DNA of 64,000 bases, taken from NCBI GenBank assembly GCA_009693785.1, contig SHWP01000001.1, positions 62,001 through 126,000 on the forward strand. The letters are read 5' to 3'. The position numbers were made by a program, and so were the translations under genes. Origin of the DNA: Rhodospirillaceae bacterium (lineage in GTDB: Bacteria > Pseudomonadota > Alphaproteobacteria > Rhodospirillales > Rhodospirillaceae). Positions 8,938 to 17,875 of this stretch are shown here, in pieces (position 1 is the first letter of the stretch; the number at the start of each line of letters is the position of its first letter). The notes under the pieces were generated by a model that was not told the origin of the DNA, searched no databases, and worked only from the letters and a program-made list of their open reading frames with translations.

Positions 8938-9606
8938 TCAGAGCGTCACGATGGTCTGACCGGTCTTGAGTACGTCCGTCGGCTGCGCCGTCTCGCGTGG
9001 CGGGGGAATTTGAACGCCGCGTTGACAGGCCGGGCGCTCTTCCATCGCCTTGCACCAGCGTTGCACATGCTCCAAGCCGTCGATGGAGGTGCCCGACCAC
9101 TCGTGGGTGCGCACCCAGGCCCAATTGGCGATATCGGCGATGGAGTAGTCGCCACCCAGCCATTCCGCTTCGCCCAGGCGGCGATTCAACACTTCGAACA
9201 AGCGGCGCGATTCGTTCTGATATCGACTAATGGCGGCAGGAATCTTCTCGGGGAAGTAGCGGTAAAACACATTGGCTTGGCCCATCATCGGGCCGATGCC
9301 GCCCATTTGAAACATCAACCATTGCATCACCGCATAGCGCGCCTTGCCATCAGGCGGCAGCAAGCGCCCGGTTTTTTCGGCGAGATAAACAAGAATGGCC
9401 CCAGACTCGAACACCGCAAGCTTGCTGTTATTGTGGTCGACGATGGCTGGAATCCGCCCGTTAGGATTGATCGCCAGAAACCAATCTTGCTTTTGCTCGC
9501 CCGCGCGCAAATCGAGGACACGAACCGTATAAGGCAAATGCAATTCTTCCAGCGCGATCGTGACCTTAAAGCCATTGGGGGTGCGCGTCGTAAAAAGCTC
9601 GATCAT
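8938..9606 (-). CDS. Glutathione S-transferase, Nu-class (YfcG-like disulfide-bond oxidoreductase)
   Basis: A 222-residue protein from ATG 9606. The N-terminal thioredoxin-like domain carries the TPNG motif (residues 9-12) typical of Nu-class enzymes, then [12 protein letters not shown] with the cis-proline and [15 protein letters not shown] for glutathione gamma-glutamyl binding. The helical C-terminal domain has [17 protein letters not shown] and [17 protein letters not shown], both close to what I recall of E. coli YfcG. YfcG reduces small disulfides with two glutathiones and has little transferase activity, so a cytosolic redox role is likely. It follows the DUF2937 gene by 22 bases on the same strand. 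Confidence 0.92.
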   Translation of the reverse strand: MIELFTTRTPNGFKVTIALEELHLPYTVRVLDLRAGEQKQDWFLAINPNGRIPAIVDHNNSKLAVFESGAILVYLAEKTGRLLPPDGKARYAVMQWLMFQMGGIGPMMGQANVFYRYFPEKIPAAISRYQNESRRLFEVLNRRLGEAEWLGGDYSIADIANWAWVRTHEWSGTSIDGLEHVQRWCKAMEERPACQRGVQIPPPRETAQPTDVLKTGQTIVTL

Positions 9607-9628
9607 GAATACATCCCATTCATTGCTA

Positions 9629-10126
9629 CTAACCAATCATACGGCGTTTCTTGAGGCGTCTGCGCGGCGAACGCAGCAAGCCCACCACTAGCCATTTGAC
9701 GAGTTCGTAGGCCGCAAAGCCAATCAGCACGCCCAGCACGGTGTAGGTCACGGCCCAGGTTGTCATCGGCACGGCGGGCACGAAGGCCGTCATCGTTTCA
9801 TCGCGCATGGTGCGGTCAGCCCAGCGCCATAATGCGATGGGGCGCAACAGAGGTGAGGGGGCGGCGACAGCCTCATGGGCCGCACGCGCCTCAGCGAGTG
9901 TTTGCCGGGCTACGGTTTCTAATTCGCCGCGCGTCACCTCGGCCATCGTTTGATAGCGCAGCCCGGTTTGAACGTTACCAAGATGCGCCTCGGCCTTGGC
10001 AAGCTGCGCTGCGCTACGCGCCATATATTGCGTGGCCAAGGGCTCGATCTGCGCGGCCATGATGCCAAACGCCGCGATCCAAAGGGCAGCAAACAGCCGG
10101 TCGAGTTTGTCGGTCAACCAATCCAA
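9629..10126 (-). CDS. DUF2937 family membrane protein
   Basis: A 165-residue protein with two membrane segments: one N-terminal ([20 protein letters not shown]) and one near the C-terminus ([20 protein letters not shown]). Between them is a helical, probably coiled-coil periplasmic stretch, and the cytosolic tail is very basic ([13 protein letters not shown]). This layout matches DUF2937, whose function is unknown. I chose TTG 10126 because an AGAGG lies 8 bases upstream and the family start fits. Longer reading would overlap queA on the other strand. It is likely cotranscribed with the GST gene. Confidence 0.7.
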   Translation of the reverse strand: MDWLTDKLDRLFAALWIAAFGIMAAQIEPLATQYMARSAAQLAKAEAHLGNVQTGLRYQTMAEVTRGELETVARQTLAEARAAHEAVAAPSPLLRPIALWRWADRTMRDETMTAFVPAVPMTTWAVTYTVLGVLIGFAAYELVKWLVVGLLRSPRRRLKKRRMIG

Positions 10127-10291
10127 GGGCAGGCCTCTTTTTAAGTCGTTTGCGCAGTCTCCCCGCCCCAGCCATGATTTGCAACGCCTCAAGTTGGGGT
10201 GATGGCGGCTTGCGTTGACACGTGTGCGTCCAGACTTTAAGGCCCCTTCCACCATTCCACGAACCAAGTCCAAGGGCAAACGCTCTAAGCC

Positions 10292-11317
10292 ATGCGCACC
10301 GATGCGTTCGACTTCGATTTGCCGCCTGGGTGCATTGCTGATCGTCCGGCAAGCCCACGCGATCGCGCACGGTTGTTGCACGTGGGGCCAGTGGCTCTGA
10401 CTGATCGCTGGGTCAGCGATATCCCAAAGTTACTGCACCCTGGCGATATCGTGGTTTTCAACGACACACGCGTGTTGCCCGCCCGGCTGTTGGGGCGGCG
10501 GGGTGTAGTGGCTGTCGAATGCCTGCTGCACCGTTCGGTATCTGCCGATACCTGGGATGTGTTCGCCAAACCAGGCAAGCGGTTAAAGCCAGGCCAGGTG
10601 GTTGAATTCAGCACTGACTTGTCGGCAGAGATTCTATCCAAAAGCGAGGGCGGCTTGGTGCGCTTGCGGTTTAATCGCGGCGGGGCAGAGTTGATGGGCG
10701 CGGTTCACGCGATTGGCCACATTCCATTACCGCCGTATATCCGGCGCAACGACGACGCCCAGGACCGCGTCGATTACCAAACCATTTACGCCGCCAAAGA
10801 CGGATCAGTGGCTGCGCCCACTGCGGGGTTGCATTTCACCCCTTCTTTGCTTGCCGCTATCGATGCAGCGGGGGCGGTGTGCGCCTATGTGACATTGCAT
10901 GTGGGTGCGGGTACGTTTCTGCCCGTGAAGGCGGACGATACCGATCAGCACGTGATGCACGCCGAATGGGGTGAGGTGCGCGCCAGCACGGCATCTGCCA
11001 TTCGCGCCGCCAAAGCCAACGGTGGGCGGGTCATCGCGGTGGGCACAACGGCGCTGCGGTTATTGGAGTCTGCGGCCACTGACGACGGAGTTGGGGCCTT
11101 CGCGGGCGATACTTCTATCTTCATCGTGCCCGGCTATCGCTTTAAAGCAGTCGATGTGTTGATGACGAATTTTCATTTGCCTAAGTCAACACTCTTCATG
11201 CTGGTCAGCGCCTTTGCGGGCCTTGAACGCATGAAATCGGCCTATGCACATGCTATTCAAGCGGGGTATCGCTTCTACTCTTATGGTGACGCCTCGTGGT
11301 TGGAGCGGCAGGCCTAG
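10292..11317 (+). CDS. queA: S-adenosylmethionine:tRNA ribosyltransferase-isomerase
   Basis: A 341-residue QueA. It moves the ribosyl part of S-adenosylmethionine onto preQ1 at position 34 of tRNAs for Tyr, His, Asn and Asp, giving epoxyqueuosine. Family landmarks are [24 protein letters not shown] at the N-terminus, [37 protein letters not shown] (the active-site region), [11 protein letters not shown] and the end [17 protein letters not shown]. Length is normal. It is the first gene of a tight queA-tgt-queG operon, with tgt starting 3 bases after its stop. Confidence 0.97.
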   Translation: MRTDAFDFDLPPGCIADRPASPRDRARLLHVGPVALTDRWVSDIPKLLHPGDIVVFNDTRVLPARLLGRRGVVAVECLLHRSVSADTWDVFAKPGKRLKPGQVVEFSTDLSAEILSKSEGGLVRLRFNRGGAELMGAVHAIGHIPLPPYIRRNDDAQDRVDYQTIYAAKDGSVAAPTAGLHFTPSLLAAIDAAGAVCAYVTLHVGAGTFLPVKADDTDQHVMHAEWGEVRASTASAIRAAKANGGRVIAVGTTALRLLESAATDDGVGAFAGDTSIFIVPGYRFKAVDVLMTNFHLPKSTLFMLVSAFAGLERMKSAYAHAIQAGYRFYSYGDASWLERQA

Positions 11318-11320
11318 AGC

Positions 11321-12457
11321 ATGAGCGCATTTCATTTTGACGTGATGGCCAACGATAGCGCGGCGCGGCGCGGCCGACTGCACACCGCGCACGGCGTGGT
11401 GGACACGCCCGCCTTCATGCCCGTGGGCACCGCAGCCACGGTGAAGGCCATGTTCACCGACACGGTGGCGGCCACCGGCGCGCAGATGATCTTGGCCAAC
11501 ACCTATCATCTCATGCTGCGTCCTGGGGCCGAGCGCATTGCCAAGTTTGGCGGCGTGCGCAAGTTCATGGGTTGGGATGGGCCGATCTTGACGGACTCGG
11601 GCGGCTATCAAGTCATGTCGCTGGCCAAGCTGCGCAAGATCGATGGCGGCGGCGTGACGTTCCAATCGCACATTGATGGCTCGACACATTATCTCTCGCC
11701 GGAACGATCCATCGAGATTCAACACATGCTTGATGCCACGATCACCATGGCCTTCGATGAGTGCACCCCTTACCTCGCCACCAAAGAGGCGGTGGCCGAA
11801 AGCATGAGATTGTCCATGCGCTGGGCAGAGCGCAGCAAAGCTGCGTTCAAGGCGCGCGAGGGTTATGGGCACTTCGGCATTGTCCAAGGTGGTGTGCACG
11901 CTGACCTAAGGGCCGAATCCGCGGCGCACTTAAAAGCGATTGGCTTTGATGGCTATGCCATCGGCGGGCTCGCGGTCGGCGAGGGCCAAGAGCTGATGTT
12001 TTCCACGCTCGACGTGACCACTCCACATCTGCCGTCAGCGCAAGCCCGGTATTTGATGGGTGTGGGCAAACCGCTCGATATAGTCGGCGCGGTTGCCCGG
12101 GGTGTGGATATGTTCGACTGCGTGCTACCCACGCGCTCGGGCCGCACGGCGCAAGCCTTTACCAGCAACGGTCAGCTCAATCTTCGCAATGCCAAGCATG
12201 CCGATGACCCAAGGCCCTTAGACGAAAGTGTGCCCTGCGCCGCCAGCCGCAATTACAGCCGGGCGTATTTGCATCATCTGATCCGCAGCGACGAAATCCT
12301 GGGGTTGATGCTGTTGAGTTGGCATAATGTCGCTTTCTATCAACATCTCATGTCGCAGTTGCGCAATGCCATTGCCGCCGGAAATCTCAAAGACTTCATC
12401 AAGGCCTTCGCCGCCGCGCAAGCCGGGGGCGAAACGAGTGAAGACGCCGCCGGATAA
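11321..12457 (+). CDS. tgt: Queuine/preQ1 tRNA-guanine transglycosylase
   Basis: A 378-residue TGT that swaps the guanine at anticodon position 34 for preQ1. Visible motifs include [16 protein letters not shown], the substrate-pocket [13 protein letters not shown] with its catalytic Asp, [23 protein letters not shown] and the nucleophile Asp in [18 protein letters not shown]. The usual zinc site (C-x-C-x2-C...H) is not obvious. The segment that should hold it reads [20 protein letters not shown], which keeps one Cys and the His, so the zinc site looks reduced. The stop overlaps the coding start of queG, indicating translational coupling. Confidence 0.95.
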   Translation: MSAFHFDVMANDSAARRGRLHTAHGVVDTPAFMPVGTAATVKAMFTDTVAATGAQMILANTYHLMLRPGAERIAKFGGVRKFMGWDGPILTDSGGYQVMSLAKLRKIDGGGVTFQSHIDGSTHYLSPERSIEIQHMLDATITMAFDECTPYLATKEAVAESMRLSMRWAERSKAAFKAREGYGHFGIVQGGVHADLRAESAAHLKAIGFDGYAIGGLAVGEGQELMFSTLDVTTPHLPSAQARYLMGVGKPLDIVGAVARGVDMFDCVLPTRSGRTAQAFTSNGQLNLRNAKHADDPRPLDESVPCAASRNYSRAYLHHLIRSDEILGLMLLSWHNVAFYQHLMSQLRNAIAAGNLKDFIKAFAAAQAGGETSEDAAG

Positions 12458-13553
12458 GGAGACCATCCGCCGCACGGCGTTCGAACTCGGTTTTGATGTT
12501 GTGCGCTTTACTGCCGCTGCCACAACCAAAACAACGCAATCTCATCTGCGCGAGTTTGTCGCCCACGGCCATCATGGTGGCATGGACTGGATGAATGAGA
12601 CGCTTGATCGCCGCGCCGATCCCAAGGTTCTGTGGCCCGAGGCCAAATCGGTTGTGGTGGTGGGCTTGAACTACGGCCCGGACCACGATCCGCTGGATTC
12701 ATTGCAGCACACCGGGCAGGGCGTGATCAGCGTTTATGCACGCAATCGCGATTACCACGATGTCCTCAAAAAACGCCTGCGCCGCTTGGCAGGCTGGCTG
12801 CACGAGGCGGCGGGCGAAGATGTAAAACTGTTCGTCGACACCGCCCCGGTCATGGAAAAACCATTGGCGCAATCGGCTGGCGTGGGCTGGCAGGGTAAGC
12901 ACACGAACTTGGTCTCGCGGGATTTTGGGTCGTGGCTGTTCCTGGGCGAGGTCTTCACCACACTGGCCATCGAACCCGATGCCGCCGAGACCGATCATTG
13001 CGGCGAGTGCCGCCGCTGCCTGGATGTTTGCCCAACCCAAGCTTTCACCAGTGAATATCGTATCGATGCGCGCCGCTGCATCTCGTATCTCACCATCGAG
13101 CATAAAGAGCATATCCCGCGCGAGCTGCGAGCGCTCATGGGTAACCGCATCTATGGCTGCGATGATTGCTTGGCAGTGTGCCCCTGGAACAAATTCGCCC
13201 ATGTCACGACACATGCCGACATTGTGCCGCGTGCGGAGTTCTCCGCGCCGCGTCTAGCTGACCTTGCTGCACTCAATGATGCGGCGTTTCGAAAACTATT
13301 CGCGGGCTCGCCTATCAAACGTATCGGGCGGAATCGATTCGTGCGCAATGTCTTGAACGCCATCGGGAACAGCAAGAATCGCGAATTGGCCGTGAGCGCC
13401 CAATCGCTCCTGCACGACGGCTCAGATATCGTGAGGGCTGCGGCGATTTGGGCGCTGGGCCGGCTTTTGCCGCGCGAGGAGTTCAATGCATTGCGGGCGC
13501 GGCACGAACAAACAGAAAGTGATCCGGTAGTTCGTAACGAGTGGGGTGCCTAA
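12438..13553 (+). CDS. queG: Epoxyqueuosine reductase
   Basis: A 371-residue, cobalamin-dependent Fe-S enzyme that reduces epoxyqueuosine in tRNA to queuosine, the last step of the pathway. Two [4Fe-4S] clusters are clear: [12 protein letters not shown] and [14 protein letters not shown], with a further Cys in RRCISYL. The C-terminus carries HEAT-like helices ([32 protein letters not shown]). The start is GTG 12438 inside the tgt 3' end, preceded by a G-rich ribosome-binding site. The open frame runs further upstream to 12327, but that part matches nothing in the family. Confidence 0.95.
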   Translation: MKTPPDKETIRRTAFELGFDVVRFTAAATTKTTQSHLREFVAHGHHGGMDWMNETLDRRADPKVLWPEAKSVVVVGLNYGPDHDPLDSLQHTGQGVISVYARNRDYHDVLKKRLRRLAGWLHEAAGEDVKLFVDTAPVMEKPLAQSAGVGWQGKHTNLVSRDFGSWLFLGEVFTTLAIEPDAAETDHCGECRRCLDVCPTQAFTSEYRIDARRCISYLTIEHKEHIPRELRALMGNRIYGCDDCLAVCPWNKFAHVTTHADIVPRAEFSAPRLADLAALNDAAFRKLFAGSPIKRIGRNRFVRNVLNAIGNSKNRELAVSAQSLLHDGSDIVRAAAIWALGRLLPREEFNALRARHEQTESDPVVRNEWGA

Positions 13554-13561
13554 AAAAAGTT

Positions 13562-13591
13562 CCGGCGGACCGGGTTCTCCCAATCCGCCGG
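13562..13591 (-). terminator. Rho-independent terminator for the XRE regulator gene
   Basis: On the minus strand a perfect 8-bp stem (CCGGCGGA / TCCGCCGG) with a 14-base loop is followed by AAC and seven T residues (complement of 13552-13558). It lies between the convergent queG and XRE genes. The U-tract direction serves the minus-strand XRE gene. Confidence 0.75.
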
Positions 13592-13619
13592 TGGGCGTCT
13601 CCATCCCAGTAGAATTGGA

Positions 13620-14012
13620 TTATTCTTGAACGGCCAGGGCACGCGCCAATTGGCTAAGCGCTTCTTGGTGCTTCTGATTGCCAATCGCCGAGAAATTGCG
13701 CGCAAGTTCCAGGCACATGCGCTGACGCGGCTCGACCGCCTCATCGTTGTGGCCATCAAGGCCTTCGTAAAAGTATGTGATTGGCACATTGAGGACGCGC
13801 GAAATCTCGTACAGCCGCCCGGCCGAGATGCGATTGATGCCGCGCTCGTACTTGTGGGCCTGCTGATAGGTCACGCCGATCATGTCGGCCATTTGCTGCT
13901 GGCTTAAGCCCAGCATCACGCGGCGCTCGCGGATGCGCGTGCCGACGTAACGATCAACATCGTTGGCCCGATTCGCAGGGACTGCTCGGGTTTGTGGTTC
14001 GATCATATTCAT
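13620..14012 (-). CDS. XRE-family helix-turn-helix regulator
   Basis: A 130-residue DNA-binding protein from ATG 14012 (ATG 14006 also possible), with a GGGA site 9 bases upstream. Residues about 20-80 form a Cro/C1-type HTH: RIRERRVMLGLSQQQMADMI, then VTYQQAHKYERGINRIS, then a helix through VLNVPITYFYEGL. The C-terminal 40 residues are helical and probably mediate dimerisation. No inducer domain is visible. This short form is common in multiple copies in alphaproteobacteria. Two perfect inverted repeats lie just upstream and are candidate autoregulatory operators. A target beyond itself cannot be read here. Confidence 0.85.
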   Translation of the reverse strand: MNMIEPQTRAVPANRANDVDRYVGTRIRERRVMLGLSQQQMADMIGVTYQQAHKYERGINRISAGRLYEISRVLNVPITYFYEGLDGHNDEAVEPRQRMCLELARNFSAIGNQKHQEALSQLARALAVQE

Positions 14013-14045
14013 GAAGTTTCCCAACCTGTGGTCTTGACGACTGAT

Positions 14046-14060
14046 GGTTCGTTTCGAACC
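14046..14060. promoter_or_regulatory. Candidate operator, inverted repeat GGTTCG-TTT-CGAACC
   Basis: A perfect 6-bp inverted repeat with a 3-base centre sits 34 bases upstream of the XRE start. Its symmetry suits a homodimeric HTH regulator. The pairing with this regulator is inference. Confidence 0.45.
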
Positions 14061-14094
14061 CAGGCGGGTGTCAGTATCAAGACCCCGCAGCTTT

Positions 14095-14111
14095 CGGTTG
14101 AAATATAACCG
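14095..14111. promoter_or_regulatory. Second inverted repeat CGGTT-N7-AACCG upstream of the XRE gene
   Basis: A 5-bp inverted repeat with a 7-base AT-rich centre, 35 bases further upstream than the GGTTCG repeat. It shares the GGTT/AACC half-site with it, which suggests two operators for one regulator. Confidence 0.35.
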
Positions 14112-14336
14112 AGGGTTACAGACGGCTGTCGAAGAGAATTGTATAAAATTGTTATGGGATCAGTTTGTAGCGCATTTGAAAAACAATTTGGATCAACGAG
14201 CTAGTCTTGCCCTTTGCGGAATGGCGTTAGAGCAAGGTTTAGTCTGAAGGTTGAGAAGCGGCCCGCAAAAGTAGCTAGTCGATACGACTATGCGAATTTT
14301 GACTGGGCTCGGGTGACTGGCGCTGGGGTTGAGGGT
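14112..14336. other. Intergenic stretch between the XRE promoter and the phaR 3' end
   Basis: Together with the operator region this makes 324 bases without a gene. AT-rich parts (about 14140-14190) probably belong to the XRE promoter. I saw no credible small ORF with a ribosome-binding site and no clear terminator after phaR. Confidence 0.35.
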
Positions 14337-14939
14337 TTAGCTGCGGCCCTTGGCGAGCTTGTCGAGTCGGGCCTGCATGGCATCGAGCTGCGTTTTCAAC
14401 GATTCGAGGTTATCGCTGCGCGATGCTGCGCTCGCAGGGGCGGTGCTGGCCGCATCCGGTTTGGTTTGATTGGCAAAGGGATTGAATAATTTCATGGCGT
14501 TTTCGAACAGCGCCAGATTTTGTTTGCCCATCTCTTCCATGCGTTGCATCGGGAAGAGGCCCTTGAATGCATCCTTCATGGTGCTGCGCATCTGTTCTTC
14601 GTGTTGCGAGAATGAATCCATACTGTGTTCGAGATAGCGCGGCAGCACGCCGCCCAAGGAATCCCCATAAAATCCGATGACTTGGCGCAGGAACTTAATC
14701 GGCAGCAGCGATTGCCCTTTGCCCTCTTGCTCGACAATAATTTGGGTTAGAACCGAACGCGTGATGTCTTCGTTGGTCCTGGCATCGGTCACGATGAAGT
14801 CGACGTTCTTGCGCACCATCGCAGCCAAGTCCTCCAGCGTCACATAGCTCGAGGTCGCGGTGTTGTAGAGCCGCCGGTTGGCGTACTTCTTGATGTTAAT
14901 GGCTGCCGTTTTGTCGCCGCTGCCGGTGGGTTCGGACAT
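14337..14939 (-). CDS. phaR: Polyhydroxyalkanoate synthesis repressor PhaR
   Basis: A 200-residue protein. The N-terminal PHB/PHA accumulation regulator DNA-binding domain (residues about 14-75) has INIKKYANRRLYNTATSSYVTL. It is followed by the PHB_acc repeat region with FLRQVIGFYGDSLGGVLPRYLE. The C-terminal third is Ala/Ser-rich and ends in a short coiled coil (NLESLKTQLDAMQARLDKL). PhaR binds both DNA and nascent PHB granules and represses phasin and synthase genes until polymer forms. The start is supported by CGAGGACGGCG before ATG 14939. It is divergent from the phaE-like/phaC/phaA genes, the expected place for a local regulator. Confidence 0.95.
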   Translation of the reverse strand: MSEPTGSGDKTAAINIKKYANRRLYNTATSSYVTLEDLAAMVRKNVDFIVTDARTNEDITRSVLTQIIVEQEGKGQSLLPIKFLRQVIGFYGDSLGGVLPRYLEHSMDSFSQHEEQMRSTMKDAFKGLFPMQRMEEMGKQNLALFENAMKLFNPFANQTKPDAASTAPASAASRSDNLESLKTQLDAMQARLDKLAKGRS

Positions 14940-15091
14940 CGCCGTCCTCGTGAAATGCTAAAATCGCCTATTGTGGGGAAATTGTGCTCTGCACAACGGC
15001 GCGTGTCAAAGCCTTGGTTTTGGCCTGCCCGGGCCAAGGCGCGCTGCCAAAAGGCGGGACGAAAACGCACCTGCGCGCTATAGTTGCTGCC

Positions 15092-15487
15092 ATGACCGCA
15101 AGCCCCCCCGATTACGACGCCCTGGCCAAACGCTATCTCGACCTGTGGCAGGATGAGATGGCCAAATTGGCGCAAGACCCCAACGCCGCTGGCGCTTGGG
15201 CGGGCCTATTTCAGGGTATGATGCAAAACGCTGCGGCGGCTTGGGGCCAGGGTATGGGTCCAGCCGCCATGGCCATGACTCAAGGCTTCACGCATGGACG
15301 CACCGACGCCTCACACCCCGCCGCGCCTCGGGCCCCGGCCGCTGCCGCTGCATCTGGCGACGGAGGGCTGGCTGTTGCAGATGTCCTTCGCCGGATTGAT
15401 GCCCGGCTTAGCGCCATCGAGCAGCGCCTCAGTGCTCTCGAAGCCGGTCCAACGCCTCGCCGCCGAGTACGTACACCAAAACCCTGA
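15092..15487 (+). CDS. Small PhaE-like helper protein overlapping phaC
   Basis: A 131-residue protein from ATG 15092. The N-terminal helical part (YDALAKRYLDLWQDEMAKLA) and an Ala/Gly/Met-rich amphipathic middle (GMMQNAAAAWGQGM) recall the PhaE subunit of class III PHA synthases. The end is a short coiled coil (VLRRIDARLSAIEQRLSALE) with a basic tail (PRRRVRTPKP). PhaE is normally about 350 residues, so this would be a minimal form, and the assignment is inference from composition and position. The last 194 bases overlap the phaC reading frame at 15294 in another frame. Confidence 0.55.
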   Translation: MTASPPDYDALAKRYLDLWQDEMAKLAQDPNAAGAWAGLFQGMMQNAAAAWGQGMGPAAMAMTQGFTHGRTDASHPAAPRAPAAAAASGDGGLAVADVLRRIDARLSAIEQRLSALEAGPTPRRRVRTPKP

Positions 15488-16556
15488 GGGTTTTGCCGCG
15501 CCTTGGCAAAGCGTCATCGCGCCAGCACCTTTCGTTGATGCGCTGACACGCGAGGCCAAAACGCGCATGGAACAACTGGTGCAGGGCATTGCCCGCTATC
15601 AGACCCATGCATTCCATCGCACGCGCACAGCTCCGCCGCCGGTTTGGGCCAGTGGTGCTGCCTCGTTGCGCGACTATGGCGGGCCAGCCAAAGGCCCTGC
15701 CGTGGTGGTCGTGCCCTCGTTGATCAACTGTGGTTACATTCTCGACTTATCCGATGATCGCAGTTTGCTCGCAGCCACAGCGGCAGCAGGCGTGCGCGCC
15801 TTCCTGCTCGACTGGGGCGAGCCCGGCGCGGACGAGCTTAACTTCACCATCGATGACTATATTTTGCGCGTGATGATACCAGCGCTGGAACACGTGAAAA
15901 AAATCACAGGCTCATCGTCGCGCCTGGCGGGGTATTGCATGGGCGGTACGCTGACCGCAGCGGTGGCTGCACTTCGCCCCGATCTGATTTCGGGCCTCGC
16001 GTTGCTCGCAGCACCCTGGAATTTTCACGCCGAAAGTGCCGCCTCGCGCGCCTTTATCACCAACTTCCGCCCGATGATCGATGCGATGATCAGCACAACA
16101 GGCTGCGCCAGTGTCGATTTTCTCCAGGCCATGTTCGCCTCGCTTGATCCCACATTGGTTGGGCGCAAGTTCCGGGGTTTTGCCGCGCGCGATGTCAGCA
16201 GCGATGCGGCGCGCCGGTTTGTGGAGTTGGAAGACTGGCTCAACGATGGCATTCCATTGGCCGGGCCGGTGGCAATGCAATGCTTGTTTGGCTGGTATGG
16301 CGAGAACCAAACCTTCGAGAACAAGTGGGCCGTGAATGGCATTGTCATCGACCCGCAAAAAATTTCCACGCCAGCGCTGGTGATGATTCCCTCTCACGAC
16401 CGCATCGTGCCGCCGGAGTCGGCCAAGGCCTTGGCTAGCCGCATTCCCAACTGCAAAACCCTGAACGTTGATCTTGGCCATATCGGCATGATGGCGGGCG
16501 GATGCGCGCCAAAACTGGTGTACGAGCCCTTTGCGCAGTGGCTCAAAAGCCTCTGA
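15294..16556 (+). CDS. phaC: Short poly(3-hydroxyalkanoate) synthase (PhaC family alpha/beta hydrolase)
   Basis: A 420-residue protein (or 391 from ATG 15381, which has GGAGGG 13 bases upstream). The alpha/beta hydrolase core contains the synthase-type nucleophile box LAGYCMGGTL with Cys215 in place of Ser, an upstream VVVVPSLINCGYILDL strand, the Asp of PSHDRIVPPES and the His of LGHIGMMAGG. The Cys nucleophile distinguishes PHA synthases from lipases. Class I synthases are near 590 residues. This length fits class III, which needs a PhaE partner, in agreement with the small gene overlapping its 5' end. It polymerises (R)-3-hydroxybutyryl-CoA at the granule surface. Confidence 0.85.
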   Translation: MDAPTPHTPPRLGPRPLPLHLATEGWLLQMSFAGLMPGLAPSSSASVLSKPVQRLAAEYVHQNPEGFAAPWQSVIAPAPFVDALTREAKTRMEQLVQGIARYQTHAFHRTRTAPPPVWASGAASLRDYGGPAKGPAVVVVPSLINCGYILDLSDDRSLLAATAAAGVRAFLLDWGEPGADELNFTIDDYILRVMIPALEHVKKITGSSSRLAGYCMGGTLTAAVAALRPDLISGLALLAAPWNFHAESAASRAFITNFRPMIDAMISTTGCASVDFLQAMFASLDPTLVGRKFRGFAARDVSSDAARRFVELEDWLNDGIPLAGPVAMQCLFGWYGENQTFENKWAVNGIVIDPQKISTPALVMIPSHDRIVPPESAKALASRIPNCKTLNVDLGHIGMMAGGCAPKLVYEPFAQWLKSL

Positions 16557-16642
16557 AGCCAATGTTGCAGCGCAACATATTTCTTGCTCGCCTCTCATCC
16601 GGAGCCTAAAACCGCTTCCCCATGCTCCCGTAGGAGTCTTCC

Positions 16643-17815
16643 ATGTCCGATATCGTCATCGCCTCTGCCACCCGCACCGCCATTGGGTCTTTCGGCGGAT
16701 CGCTGGGTGGATTATCCGCCGTCGAGCTGGGCCAAGTTGTCATCGCTGAAGCGTTGAAACGTGCTGGTGTTGCCGCCGCCGATGTCTCCGATGTGGTGAT
16801 GGGCCAGGTGCTGACGGCAGGCTGCGGGCAAAACCCTGCGCGCCAAGCCGCCATGAAAGCTGGCGTGCCCAAAGAAGTCTCCGCCATGACCATCAATCAA
16901 GTCTGCGGTTCGGGCTTAAAGGCCGTGGCGCTCGGCGCCATGTCGATCAAAGCGGGCGATGCAGGCATTGTCGTGGCGGGCGGCCAGGAAAGCATGAGCC
17001 AATCGCCCCACGCCATGGTTTTGCGCAACGGCGTGAAAATGGGCGATAGCGCCATGATCGACACCATGATCAAGGATGGCCTGTGGGATGCCTTCAACGG
17101 CTATCACATGGGCACAACGGCCGAGAACATCGCCGAGAAATGGCAGCTCACGCGCGCCAAGCAAGATGAGTTCGCCGCCGCCTCGCAACAGCGCGCCGAG
17201 GCGGCCATCAAGGCTGGCAAATTCAAAGACGAAATCGTGCCGGTCACGATCATGATCAAACGCGAACAAAAATCCTTTGACCTCGACGAGTACGCGCGCG
17301 CTGGCACCACCGTTGACGCGCTGGGCAAACTCAAGCCCGCATTTTCAAAAGAGGGCACGGTCACGGCGGGCAATGCCTCGGGCCTGAATGATGGTGCGGC
17401 CGCGGTGGTGCTGATGAGTACCGCCGAAGCCGCCAAGCGCGGCATTAAGCCGCTGGCGCGCATCGCCGCTTGGGCGCAAGCCGGCGTTGATCCGGCCATC
17501 ATGGGCACGGGGCCGATTCCTGCGTCGCGCAAAGCGTTGGAAAAAGCCGGTTGGAAAATTAGCGATTTGGATTTGATCGAAGCCAACGAGGCCTTCGCCG
17601 CACAGTCCTTGGCCGTGTGTCAGGATTTAGGGCTAGACCCAGCCAGGGTGAACGTGAATGGCGGGGCCATTGCGCTGGGCCACCCAATTGGCGCCTCAGG
17701 CTGCCGCGTGCTGGTGACGCTGCTGCATGAAATGCAAAAGCGCAACGCTAAGAAGGGCATGGCCACATTGTGCATCGGTGGCGGCATGGGTATCGCCATG
17801 TGCGTCGAACGCTAA
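16643..17815 (+). CDS. phaA: Acetyl-CoA acetyltransferase (beta-ketothiolase)
   Basis: A 390-residue thiolase condensing two acetyl-CoA to acetoacetyl-CoA. Key residues are present: the acylated Cys in [14 protein letters not shown], the [10 protein letters not shown] segment, [20 protein letters not shown] with the catalytic His, and the second Cys in [12 protein letters not shown]. It follows phaC by 86 bases on the same strand. phaB, which uses its product, lies 4.7 kb downstream on the same strand, separated by unrelated minus-strand genes. Strong local regulation is expected through PhaR, divergent upstream. Confidence 0.96.
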   Translation: MSDIVIASATRTAIGSFGGSLGGLSAVELGQVVIAEALKRAGVAAADVSDVVMGQVLTAGCGQNPARQAAMKAGVPKEVSAMTINQVCGSGLKAVALGAMSIKAGDAGIVVAGGQESMSQSPHAMVLRNGVKMGDSAMIDTMIKDGLWDAFNGYHMGTTAENIAEKWQLTRAKQDEFAAASQQRAEAAIKAGKFKDEIVPVTIMIKREQKSFDLDEYARAGTTVDALGKLKPAFSKEGTVTAGNASGLNDGAAAVVLMSTAEAAKRGIKPLARIAAWAQAGVDPAIMGTGPIPASRKALEKAGWKISDLDLIEANEAFAAQSLAVCQDLGLDPARVNVNGGAIALGHPIGASGCRVLVTLLHEMQKRNAKKGMATLCIGGGMGIAMCVER

Positions 17816-17875
17816 CGACAGATTGAAGTAACCAGAGAGCCCGCATTCTGCCGGCCCTCCGGTTGGGGGTAATCT

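Noticed and set aside
10127..10381. N-terminal extension of the DUF2937 ORF
   Set aside because: It would overlap queA on the opposite strand, is unlike the family, and the TTG at 10126 has a good ribosome-binding site.
12327..12437. Upstream extension of the queG ORF inside tgt
   Set aside because: The residues do not match QueG proteins and lie in a shadow frame of tgt. GTG 12438 fits the family start.
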